From Streptomyces xylophagus (GTDB lineage Bacteria; Actinomycetota; Actinomycetes; Streptomycetales; Streptomycetaceae), in contig NZ_JNWO01000066.1 in the NCBI RefSeq assembly GCF_000716435.1, positions 1 through 6,376 of the forward strand: a stretch of DNA of 6,376 nucleotides. Direction: 5' to 3'. Every line of letters begins with the position of its first letter. The stretch's first letter is position 1. Below are positions 1-6,165 of the stretch, one piece after another. Under the pieces are notes generated by a model that did no database searches, was not told the DNA's origin, and worked only from the letters and a program-made list of their open reading frames with translations. A program made the position numbers and the translations under genes.

Positions 1-1
1 G

Positions 2-2209
2 CCCCCACCCGCCCACTTCACCGGCCGCGCCGACACCCTCCGTGCCCTGCACGACACCCTCGCGCGCCTTACGGCGGAGCCCAACTCCCACCCCCACACC
101 CTCGCCGTCATCAGCGGCATGGCCGGCGTAGGCAAGAGCGCCCTCGCCCTGCACACGGCCCACCAGCTGCGGGAACGTTTCCCCGACGGGCAGTTGTACG
201 TGAACCTGCACGGCGCCACCCCGGGCATGACCCCCCTCACCCCCGGCCAGGCACTCCACGCCCTGCTCCGCGACCTCGGCGCCGAACCCCGGCACATCCC
301 CGAACACCCGGACGCGGCAGCCGCGTTGCTCCGTTCCCTGCTCGCCCCGACCCGCACGCTGATGGTGCTGGACGACGCCGAGAACGCCGCCCAGGTACGG
401 CTGTTGCTGCCGGCCGGCACCGGCTGCGCGGTGATCGTCACCAGCCGTTCGCCGCTGACCGCCCTCGACGGCGCCCGCCGCTTCCCGCTCGCGCCCCTGT
501 CCGGCGAGGACAGCGCGGCGCTGCTGCGTGCGGTGTCGGGCAGAGGAGGCCTCGACGCGGCCCACCCCCTCGTCGAACTCACCGGCCGCCTCCCGCTCGC
601 CCTGCGCGTCGTCGCCGCCCGCCTCGCCGCCCGCCGGGCCCTCACCCCGGACGTCCTGGCCGGTCAACTGGCCGCCACGGAAAGCCGGTTGAACCACCTG
701 GAGTACGACGACCTCAGCGTCCGCCGCTCCCTGGCCGTGGCCCACGACGCGCTCGCCGCCTCCGAGCGCGAGACCGACCGGGACGCGGCCCTCGCCCTGC
801 GCCACATCGGCACCCTCGACCTCCCCGCGTACGGCGCACCCCTGCTGGCACGTCTCGCCGGCGCCGACGAACACCGTGCCGAGGCCGCCCTCGACCGCCT
901 GGTGGACGTGGCACTCCTGGAGGAGACGGCGTACGGCCGCTACGCCCCCCACGACCTGGTCCGCGACTTCGCCCGCGAACTGGCGGCGGGGGAAGGGGAC
1001 TTGGGGGTGGGGGACTTGAGGGAAGGGGACTCGGAGGGGAGGGACGACCTCGTCGACACCGCCCTCGGCTGGTACGCCGCCGTCGCCGAACGCACCCTCA
1101 CCGCGATCGTCGAACCGGGCCTCGACCAGGACGACCGCCGCCGCCCGACCGCCGCCCAACTCCCCGGCCACGCGCCCGAGGTGGCGGCCACCGCCCCCTT
1201 CGGCAGCTCCGAAGACGCCTTCACCTGGGGCGGCTTGGAGCTGGAGAACGTGGTGACACTCGTGAACCGGTACGGGGGCGAGGAGGGCAACGACCTTCGC
1301 AGGACCGCCCACGTCTCGACCCTCGTCCGGCTCCTCTTCCCCTACGTCCTGCGCAGCGGCCGGGTCGCCGAGATGGAGGCGCTCGGCCGGGCCGCCCTGG
1401 GCGCGGCAAGGCGGCTCGGCGATGCGGCGGCGGAGGCGTACGCGCTGGGTGACCTGGCCGGCCTGCACTTCCTGACCGGCCGGCAGAGCGAGGCCCTCGG
1501 CCTCAACGACCAGGCCCTGGCGATCTGGTGGCGGCTCGACGCGGCCTCCTGGATCCGCCGCTGCCTCAACAACCGCGGCCTGCTCCTCGAAGGCCTCGGC
1601 CGTTACGCCGAGTCCGGGGTCGCCCTGCGTCAAAGCCTCGCGTACTCACGGCAGTTGGACGATCCGTACGGCGAGGCCGTGACCCACAGCCACCTCGGCA
1701 ACCTGTACGAGCACACCGATCCGCGCGCCGCCATCGAGCAGCACCGGCGCTCGCTGGCCATCGGGGACGAGATCGGCGCGGTCATCGTGCAGCACTCCGC
1801 GCACTGCAACATCGGCTACGCCCATCTCGCCCTCGGCGAACCGGCCGCCGCCGTACCGCACTTCGAGGAGAGCCTGCGCATCCTCGGCGGCCACGGCGAC
1901 TGGCACGGCGAGTCGCAGACCCGCCTCGGCCTGGTCCGCGCCCTGCGCCTTCTCGGCCGCACCGAACGCGCGGACACCGAGTGCGCGGAACTGCTGCGTC
2001 GCGCGGACGCCCGCGCCGACCGCTACATGGGTGGCCTGGCCCGGCACCAACACGGCCTGCTGCTACGGGAACAGGGCCGTACGGAGGAGGCGTACGCGGA
2101 GTGGCGGGCGGCTCTCGAAGCGCTCGACGGGACGGACGAGAAGGCGGTCGTGCAGGAGCTGGTGGAGCTGTTGTCGCAGCGTGACGCGCGTCGACCACCG
2201 CACTCGTAG
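2..2209 (+). CDS. AfsR-like NB-ARC/TPR STAND regulator, 5'-truncated by the window edge
   Basis: The 3' part of a signal-transduction ATPase; 735 residues are visible. The frame is open to the left edge: residues before the first in-window ATG (position 119) read PAHFTGR, the usual lead-in to the NB-ARC domain, and that ATG lies inside the P-loop, so it is not the start. Numbering from position 2: Walker A GMAGVGKS at 39-46, Walker B LMVLDD at 120-125, VTSR sensor-like motif at 146-149, GLPL-type GRLPLAL at 195-201, and an MHD-like PHDLVRDFA with His317-Asp318. A Gly/Asp-rich tandem-repeat linker follows at 330-349. The C-terminal ~300 residues (about 440-730) are helical TPR-like repeats with A/G/Y spacing. 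This architecture is shared with AfsR-type SARP regulators, which carry an OmpR-like DNA-binding and BTAD domain before the NB-ARC. Whether this protein has that N-terminus cannot be seen; it could be an NB-ARC/TPR protein without it. Such proteins are cytoplasmic ATP switches sensing a ligand or partner through the TPRs. The stop is TAG. Confidence 0.9.
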   Translation, partial: PPPAHFTGRADTLRALHDTLARLTAEPNSHPHTLAVISGMAGVGKSALALHTAHQLRERFPDGQLYVNLHGATPGMTPLTPGQALHALLRDLGAEPRHIPEHPDAAAALLRSLLAPTRTLMVLDDAENAAQVRLLLPAGTGCAVIVTSRSPLTALDGARRFPLAPLSGEDSAALLRAVSGRGGLDAAHPLVELTGRLPLALRVVAARLAARRALTPDVLAGQLAATESRLNHLEYDDLSVRRSLAVAHDALAASERETDRDAALALRHIGTLDLPAYGAPLLARLAGADEHRAEAALDRLVDVALLEETAYGRYAPHDLVRDFARELAAGEGDLGVGDLREGDSEGRDDLVDTALGWYAAVAERTLTAIVEPGLDQDDRRRPTAAQLPGHAPEVAATAPFGSSEDAFTWGGLELENVVTLVNRYGGEEGNDLRRTAHVSTLVRLLFPYVLRSGRVAEMEALGRAALGAARRLGDAAAEAYALGDLAGLHFLTGRQSEALGLNDQALAIWWRLDAASWIRRCLNNRGLLLEGLGRYAESGVALRQSLAYSRQLDDPYGEAVTHSHLGNLYEHTDPRAAIEQHRRSLAIGDEIGAVIVQHSAHCNIGYAHLALGEPAAAVPHFEESLRILGGHGDWHGESQTRLGLVRALRLLGRTERADTECAELLRRADARADRYMGGLARHQHGLLLREQGRTEEAYAEWRAALEALDGTDEKAVVQELVELLSQRDARRPPHS
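989..1048 (+). repeat. In-frame 15-bp tandem repeat inside the NB-ARC/TPR gene
   Basis: GGGGACT recurs at 995, 1010 and 1025, exactly 15 bp apart, with a degenerate fourth copy at 1040. In frame the four units encode GEGDL, GVGDL, REGDS and EGRDD. The stretch follows the MHD-like region and precedes the segment leading to the TPRs, so it is probably a flexible hinge. Because the unit is a multiple of 3, gain or loss of copies would keep the frame. G-runs of 4-5 at 988-1013 also fit a G-quadruplex pattern on the coding strand. Confidence 0.85.
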
Positions 2210-2212
2210 GCC

Positions 2213-3901
2213 CTATTTGGCGTCGGCGTAGCACTCGACCACCGCGACGGTGAACGGGAACCGCACCGGTGTCTCCCCGAACGTCAGCCGTCCGGCGAGG
2301 TCGGCCGCCTCCTGTATCGCGGCGACCACGGTCTCGGCCTCCTCCTCGGGACAGTGCACGATCACCTCGTCGTGCTGGAAGAAGACCAGCTCGGCCGCCA
2401 GCTCCGCACAGGCCCGCCGGAGCCCGGCGAGCATGAGCAGGGCCCAGTCGGCGGCGCTGCCCTGGACGACGAAGTTACGGGCGAAACGGCCCCGGGCGCG
2501 GGAGTTGGTGGAGGCGTAGCCGGGCACCCAGCCCTGGTCGGCGGGGGCGGAGCCCGGATCGTCCTGAGGGATGCCCGCCTCCTCCCCGGCGTCCTCGCCT
2601 CCGACCACCGGTGGGCAGGTCCGCCCCAGCCAGGTCCGCACGAGCCGCCCCTCCTCTCCCGCTCGCGCGGCGTCGTCGACGTAGGCCACCGCCTTGGGGA
2701 ACCGGCGTCTGAGCGCGGCGAGGTTCTTGAGGCCGTCGCCGGAGGTCTGGCCGTAGACCGCGCCGAGCACGGCGATCTTGGCCTGGTCGCGGTCGCCGGA
2801 GAAGGCGCGGTCGGAGACGGACTGGTAGAGGTCGGTGGCCCGGCCGGCCACGTCCATCAGCCCGGGGTCGCGGGAGATCGCGGCGAGCACCCGCGGCTCC
2901 ATCTGGTCCGCGTCGGCGACGACGAGCCGCCAGCCCGGGTCGGCGACCACCGCACGCCGGATGACCTTGGGGATCTGCAGCCCGCCCCCGCCGTTGGTGA
3001 CCCAGCGCCCGGTGACCGTCCCGCCCGCGAGGAACTCCGGCCGGAACCGCCCGTCCCGCACCCAGTCCTGCAACCAGGACCAGCCGTGGGCGACCCAGAT
3101 CCGGTACAGCTTCTTGTACTCCAGCAGCGGTTTCACGGCCGGATGGTCGAGGGACTGGAGCTCCCAGCGCCGGGTCGAGCCGACCTTGATGCCGGCCTGC
3201 GCGAAGGCCTTGACGACATCCGCCGGCAGATCGGGCCGCACCCGTCTCCCGAAGGCCACGGACACCTCGTCCGCCAACTCGGCGAGCCGCCGCGGCTCAC
3301 CCCCACCGGCATACCGCTCGCCCAACAACTCGTGCAGCATCTCCCGGTGCACATCGGCGCTCCAGGGCAGCCCCGCCCGGTTCATCTCGGCGGCGACCAG
3401 CATCCCCGCCGACTCGGAGGCGGTGAGCAGCCGCATCCGGTCCGGGTGCTCGGCGGAGTCGTGCCGCCGCTGCTGCTCGGCGTAGACCGCGAGGAGGTCG
3501 GCCAGGGGGAGCCGGACGCTCTGCGGCTCGAAGAGCGAGGGCTGCGCGCCGGGTTCGGCGGCCCGCTGCGGCGGATCCGGCGGCACGGGCCCACCCCGCA
3601 ACCGGGCCAGCGCGGCGGCGGCCGACCGGGGCTCGCCGTGCCGCCCCTCGTGCCCGAGCAGCAGCGTCTCGGCGTCCTCCACGTCGTAGCACCGCTCCAC
3701 CCGCACCCCCGCGGCGAGCAGCGCCGGATACACCTCGGCGGTGGACCGCCACACCCACCGGCTCACCTCGGGTCGGCCGCGTACGGCCTCGACAAGATCC
3801 GGCTCCCACCGCACCGCGCCCACGGGCAGCCCGTCCGGACCGAGGGTGGCGACCTCCGCACCACCACCCTCGGCCGGAGCGAGCGCCCACCGGTCGGTCA
3901 T
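2213..3901 (-). CDS. Short family A DNA polymerase (bifunctional 3'-5' exonuclease/DNA polymerase family name)
   Basis: 562 residues from ATG 3901 (MTDRWALAP). The polymerase half matches the Klenow core: TGRW motif with Arg299; motif A DADQMEPR with catalytic Asp330 and steric-gate Glu335; O-helix RDQAKIAVLGAVYG with Arg371, Lys375 and Tyr383; RN...QGSAAD with Arg475, Asn476 and Gln480; motif C QHDEVIV with His510, Asp511 and Glu512. The O-helix Phe of E. coli Pol I (Phe762) is Leu379 here. There is no 5'-3' nuclease domain, and full-length PolA is about 900 residues. The N-terminal ~160 residues align loosely with a 3'-5' exonuclease fold but lack a visible DxE Exo I motif, so proofreading is probably lost despite the family name. 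An acidic insertion of roughly 25 residues lies at about 432-458. Role: an accessory repair or gap-filling polymerase, by inference. Start choice: GTG 3925 has a GGGGA six bases upstream and TTG 3931 is also in frame; ATG 3901 is preferred because, as I recall, relatives begin MTDRWALAP. The gap to the upstream HTH-Clp_N gene is 64 bp, so they may be co-transcribed. Confidence 0.9.
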   Translation of the reverse strand: MTDRWALAPAEGGGAEVATLGPDGLPVGAVRWEPDLVEAVRGRPEVSRWVWRSTAEVYPALLAAGVRVERCYDVEDAETLLLGHEGRHGEPRSAAAALARLRGGPVPPDPPQRAAEPGAQPSLFEPQSVRLPLADLLAVYAEQQRRHDSAEHPDRMRLLTASESAGMLVAAEMNRAGLPWSADVHREMLHELLGERYAGGGEPRRLAELADEVSVAFGRRVRPDLPADVVKAFAQAGIKVGSTRRWELQSLDHPAVKPLLEYKKLYRIWVAHGWSWLQDWVRDGRFRPEFLAGGTVTGRWVTNGGGGLQIPKVIRRAVVADPGWRLVVADADQMEPRVLAAISRDPGLMDVAGRATDLYQSVSDRAFSGDRDQAKIAVLGAVYGQTSGDGLKNLAALRRRFPKAVAYVDDAARAGEEGRLVRTWLGRTCPPVVGGEDAGEEAGIPQDDPGSAPADQGWVPGYASTNSRARGRFARNFVVQGSAADWALLMLAGLRRACAELAAELVFFQHDEVIVHCPEEEAETVVAAIQEAADLAGRLTFGETPVRFPFTVAVVECYADAK

Positions 3902-3944
3902 GTCCGCGAGTGTGGCAGGCGGCACTGACAATCCCCGTGACCTG

Positions 3945-3978
3945 CGGCTCAGCCCCGTAGTCGGCTCAGCCCTGCAGT
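3945..3978. repeat. 17-bp tandem duplication spanning the HTH-Clp_N stop codon
   Basis: Two adjacent 17-bp units, 3945-3961 and 3962-3978, match at 15 of 17 positions; both start with CGGCTCAGCCC. The right copy contains the TGA stop (3968-3966) of the HTH-Clp_N gene. The left copy repeats GGGCTGA in another frame just downstream. Each unit holds the small palindrome GGCTCAGCC, so the pair could form a weak hairpin between this gene and the polymerase gene. There is no T-run, so it is not a convincing terminator. Confidence 0.8.
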
Positions 3979-4682
3979 CGGTGCAGCATCTCGGCGATGT
4001 GCTGTTCGGACGTGGGCTTGTCGATGCCGACGCTGTTCAGCACACCCTCGCCGTTCTCGTGCTCCAGCAGGGCGAGCAGGATGTGCTCGGTGCCGATGTA
4101 GTTGTGGCCCAGGCGCAGGGCCTCGCGGAAGGTGAGTTCCAGGACCTTCTTGGCGTCGGGGCCGTAGGGGACGAGGTCCGGGACCTCGTCGGCGGCCGGC
4201 GGGAGCGCCGTGGCGGCCGCCTGGCGTACGGCGTCCAGGGGGACCCCCTGCGCGACGATCGCCTTGCCCGCCAGGGCGTCCGGTTCGGCCAGCAGGCCGA
4301 GAACCAGGTGCTCGGGGCGGCCCTCGGGGTTGCGGGCGGCGATGGCCGCGTTGTGCGCGGCCATGACCACGTTCCGGGCGCGGACGGTGTACCGGCTGAA
4401 GCCCTGACTGAGGTCGAGGTCGGCGGACTCCTTGGCCACGAAGCGCTTCTGCGCGGCCTGCCGGGTGACGCCCATGCTCTTGCCGATGTCGGTCCAGGAC
4501 GCGCCGGAACGCCGGGCCTGGTCCACGAAGTGGCCGATCAGATGGTCGGCCACGTCGCCCAGGTGGTCGGCGGCGATGACCGCGTCCTGGAGCTGGTCCA
4601 GCGGTGCGGGGTGGACCTTCTTGATGGCGTCGATGAGGTCGTCGAGACGTACGGACGAGGTGACGTTCGGGTTGGTCGTCAT
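3966..4682 (-). CDS. HTH plus Clp N-terminal-domain protein without AAA+ module
   Basis: 238 residues from ATG 4682. Residues ~10-60 are helical. Residues ~61-83 (GASWTDIGKSMGVTRQAAQK) form a helix-turn-helix. Two Clp_N repeats follow: ~93-155 (starting FSRYTVRAR, with PEHLVLGLL at 123-131) and ~171-233 (PDAKKVLELTFREAL, then LGHNYIGTEHILLALL at 191-206). The second repeat is very close to ClpC N-domains, which recruit substrates and adaptors to the Clp unfoldase. There is no Walker A/B motif and no ClpP-binding loop, so it cannot unfold proteins itself. Known for B. subtilis ClpC: Glu32 and Glu106 in the GTEH motifs bind phosphoarginine. The aligned residues here are Glu124 and Glu199, and Arg97/Thr99 align with the first pocket. 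Inference: a DNA-binding regulator or Clp-pathway adaptor, possibly autoregulatory given the operators at its promoter. No Shine-Dalgarno is present before the ATG, consistent with a leaderless message. The stop lies in a 17-bp tandem duplication. Confidence 0.9.
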   Translation of the reverse strand: MTTNPNVTSSVRLDDLIDAIKKVHPAPLDQLQDAVIAADHLGDVADHLIGHFVDQARRSGASWTDIGKSMGVTRQAAQKRFVAKESADLDLSQGFSRYTVRARNVVMAAHNAAIAARNPEGRPEHLVLGLLAEPDALAGKAIVAQGVPLDAVRQAAATALPPAADEVPDLVPYGPDAKKVLELTFREALRLGHNYIGTEHILLALLEHENGEGVLNSVGIDKPTSEQHIAEMLHRLQG

Positions 4683-4717
4683 GTGTCAACCGTAGGTTGA
4701 CAGTGAGGTGCTGTCAA
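4682..4717 (-). promoter_or_regulatory. Leaderless promoter of the HTH-Clp_N gene
   Basis: On the minus strand a perfect -35 TTGACA (4717-4712) is separated by exactly 17 bp from TACGGT (4694-4689), which fits the Streptomyces TAnnnT -10. Six bases then separate the -10 from the ATG at 4682, placing transcription start on or next to the A of the start codon. The absence of a Shine-Dalgarno upstream agrees with leaderless translation. Both promoter elements lie within the two inverted repeats. Confidence 0.75.
4684..4702. promoter_or_regulatory. Operator O1: TGTCAAC-N5-GTTGACA
   Basis: A perfect inverted repeat, TGTCAACC-GTA-GGTTGACA, with 8-bp arms and a 3-bp centre. The -10 element (4689-4694) ends at the centre of the palindrome and the site ends 1 bp from the ATG. 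A dimeric protein bound here would block RNA polymerase. The cognate regulator is not known; the HTH-Clp_N product is the nearest candidate. Confidence 0.75.
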
Positions 4718-4731
4718 CCCAGAGTTGACAG
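4711..4731. promoter_or_regulatory. Operator O2: CTGTCAAC-N5-GTTGACAG
   Basis: A second perfect inverted repeat with 8-bp arms and a 5-bp centre (CCAGA). It has the same TGTCAAC-N5-GTTGACA core (4712-4730) as O1, exactly 28 bp away. Its left half-site is the -35 hexamer of the HTH-Clp_N promoter. The sites lie in the 72-bp gap between the exporter stop and the HTH-Clp_N start. Confidence 0.75.
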
Positions 4732-4754
4732 TCCGCTGAACCCCTCGCCACTCC

Positions 4755-5390
4755 TCACTTCGGTGAAGCCACCAACCGCACCGCCAGCCCCGTGAACACC
4801 GTCCCGCTGAAGATGTTGAGCCCCCGAGCCACCCGCCGGCTCCGCCGCAGCAGCGCCGCCAGCTTCCCGGAGAGCAGCCCGATCGAACCGTCCACCATGA
4901 GGCCCATCACCGTGATCGTGCACCCGAGGGCGAGGAACTGCTCGCCCACATGGCCGAGTTCGGGATTCACGAACTGCGGCAGGAACGCGACGTCGAAGAG
5001 GATCACCTTGGGGTTGAGCAGATTGGTGAGGGCCCCTTGAAGAAAGGCCCGGCGCCGCCCGACCCCACCGCCCTGCCCTTGGTCTTCTGCCGTGAATGCC
5101 GCTGCCCGTTCCCGGAACGCCTTCACGGCCAGGTACAGCAGATAGGCGGCGCCCGCCCAGCGCAGCACGTGATAGAGCACCGGCAACGTCAGGAACAGCG
5201 CCGACAACCCGAGCGCCGCGGCCACCGAGTGCACGAACATCGCACAGGCGACCCCGCAGGCGGCCGTCACCCCGGCGGCGGGCCCACCCCGCCCGCCCAT
5301 CGCCACGATGAACATCATGTCGGGGCCCGGAGTGACACAGAGCACGAAGGCGGCGACGAGAAACGCCGCGTACAGAGAGGTGTCGACCAT
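4755..5390 (-). CDS. LysE/RhtB family amino-acid exporter
   Basis: 211 residues from ATG 5390 (MVDTSLYAAF), the usual length for the family (about 205-215). LysE/RhtB proteins are inner-membrane exporters of amino acids or related small molecules; the substrate cannot be told from sequence here. Evidence: hydrophobic segments at about 4-27, 37-60, 62-90, 117-140, 150-174 and 190-208; the N-terminal CVTPGPDMMFI signature at 18-28; a hydrophilic Gly/Gln/Arg loop at 91-115; and the conserved LTNLLNPKVILF at 121-132. An ATG three codons upstream (5399) is equally possible. Neither start has a strong Shine-Dalgarno. The frame stays open further upstream to 5945, but only as a shadow of the HAD gene. 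The gene lies about 120 bp downstream of the HAD gene, so co-transcription is possible but not shown. It is followed by the operator region of the HTH-Clp_N gene. No terminator was seen. Confidence 0.9.
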   Translation of the reverse strand: MVDTSLYAAFLVAAFVLCVTPGPDMMFIVAMGGRGGPAAGVTAACGVACAMFVHSVAAALGLSALFLTLPVLYHVLRWAGAAYLLYLAVKAFRERAAAFTAEDQGQGGGVGRRRAFLQGALTNLLNPKVILFDVAFLPQFVNPELGHVGEQFLALGCTITVMGLMVDGSIGLLSGKLAALLRRSRRVARGLNIFSGTVFTGLAVRLVASPK

Positions 5391-5509
5391 GCGCGCCATG
5401 CTCGTGGTCGGGTCGGGAGGGCGGCGACCGAATTTCGCGGACTGGGACGGGGGGAGAGAGGAGGAGAAGGACGGCAGAGGCGGCGCCGATGTGGAGGGAG
5501 GCGGCTGGT
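5391..5509. other. Intergenic gap between HAD and LysE genes with polypurine tract
   Basis: No gene is supported here. The plus strand has an uninterrupted 23-base purine run at 5449-5471, C/T-rich in the direction of transcription. No clear promoter, Shine-Dalgarno or rho-independent terminator is visible. Confidence 0.5.
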
Positions 5510-6127
5510 TCAACCGAGCAACGGCGCGACCGCGTCCCGTAATTGGCCGACGTGCTGGTAGTGCAGCCCCGACAACCCCGCCTCCCGGGCCGCGACGACA
5601 TGACCGGCGGTGTCGTCGACGAACAGACAGCGTCCGGCCTCGACTCCGACGCGCCGCGCGGCCAGTTGGAAGACACGCGGGTCCGGCTTGGCGACTCCGA
5701 CACGGGAGGTGTTGACCACCGCGTCGAACGCCTCGGACAGCCCGACCTCGGCGAGGTAACTCTCCAGCCGGGTGGTCGCGTTGGAGACCAGAACCACCGG
5801 CACCGTGCGGCGGACCTGCGCGAGTACGTCCATGACGTCGGGGTCGACCTGCCCGGTGAGGGTGTTCCACGCGGCCACGAGGTCGCGGGCGCGTTCGGCC
5901 GACCCGCAGACCGGCGACAGGTCGTCGGCGATCCGCAACCGCCACTGCTCATCGCTGAGTTGCCCCGTGACGGCCGCCAGCAGCAACTCGCTCTCGAACG
6001 CCACCCCGGCCAGCGTGCCCTCGGCCAGTCCCCAGGCCCGGTCCAGCGCGTTCATCCCGTCGGGGTCCCACCGGTGCACGACCCCGTCGAAGTCACACAG
6101 CACGGCGTCGAACGGCAGCGTCTCCAT
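5510..6127 (-). CDS. HAD-superfamily (subfamily IA-like) hydrolase
   Basis: 205 residues from ATG 6127 (METLPFDAVL). HAD hydrolases usually dephosphorylate small phosphorylated metabolites through an aspartyl-phosphate; the substrate is unknown. All four motifs are present: motif I CDFDGVV with nucleophile Asp12 and acid/base Asp14; motif II LVSNAT with Ser115; motif III AKPDP with Lys147; motif IV FVDDTAGH with Asp171-Asp172. A helical cap lies at about 20-90, consistent with class IA. A longer frame from 6214 exists, but its extra 29 residues (MAPVPVPPLDSRP...) are translated from a G-rich minisatellite and are unlikely to be coding. The start at 6127 has no Shine-Dalgarno and sits 8 bases from a plausible -10, so it may be leaderless. 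Codon 196 (5542-5540) is TTA, the only in-frame TTA in the window. Confidence 0.9.
   Translation of the reverse strand: METLPFDAVLCDFDGVVHRWDPDGMNALDRAWGLAEGTLAGVAFESELLLAAVTGQLSDEQWRLRIADDLSPVCGSAERARDLVAAWNTLTGQVDPDVMDVLAQVRRTVPVVLVSNATTRLESYLAEVGLSEAFDAVVNTSRVGVAKPDPRVFQLAARRVGVEAGRCLFVDDTAGHVVAAREAGLSGLHYQHVGQLRDAVAPLLG
5540..5542 (-). promoter_or_regulatory. Rare TTA leucine codon in the HAD gene (possible bldA control)
   Basis: Leu196 in the context GQLRDA is encoded by TTA, ten codons before the stop. In Streptomyces TTA codons are read by the bldA tRNA, which becomes abundant late in development. No other gene in the window has an in-frame TTA. The codon itself is certain; the regulatory effect is inference and could be weak this close to the C-terminus. 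Confidence 0.6.
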
Positions 6128-6128
6128 G

Positions 6129-6164
6129 CGGTGCGATCTTGCCAGCCGGTGCGCTGCTCGCCAA
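6129..6164 (-). promoter_or_regulatory. Candidate near-leaderless promoter of the HAD gene
   Basis: On the minus strand TTGGCG (6164-6159) and CAAGAT (6141-6136) are separated by exactly 17 bp. The ATG lies 8 bases beyond the -10, so a start at about 6129 would give a leader of 0-2 bases. There is no Shine-Dalgarno, consistent with this. The -10 matches the consensus poorly at its first base, so the call is moderate to weak. Confidence 0.4.
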
Positions 6165-6165
6165 C

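Noticed and set aside
2354..3928. 524-residue plus-strand ORF
   Set aside because: It lies wholly antisense to the polymerase gene, is rich in Pro/Gly/His/Arg with no recognisable motif, and is the usual high-GC shadow.
3741..4700. 319-residue plus-strand ORF
   Set aside because: Antisense to the HTH-Clp_N gene and the 5' part of the polymerase; both real genes have clear motifs and promoter signals.
5400..5945. N-terminal extension of the LysE frame to 396 residues
   Set aside because: The extension is out-of-frame translation of the HAD gene; LysE homologues are about 210 residues and the family signature starts right after 5390.
4714..5952. 412-residue minus-strand ORF
   Set aside because: A frame-shifted shadow of the exporter and HAD genes; low-complexity Arg/Gly/Ser translation.
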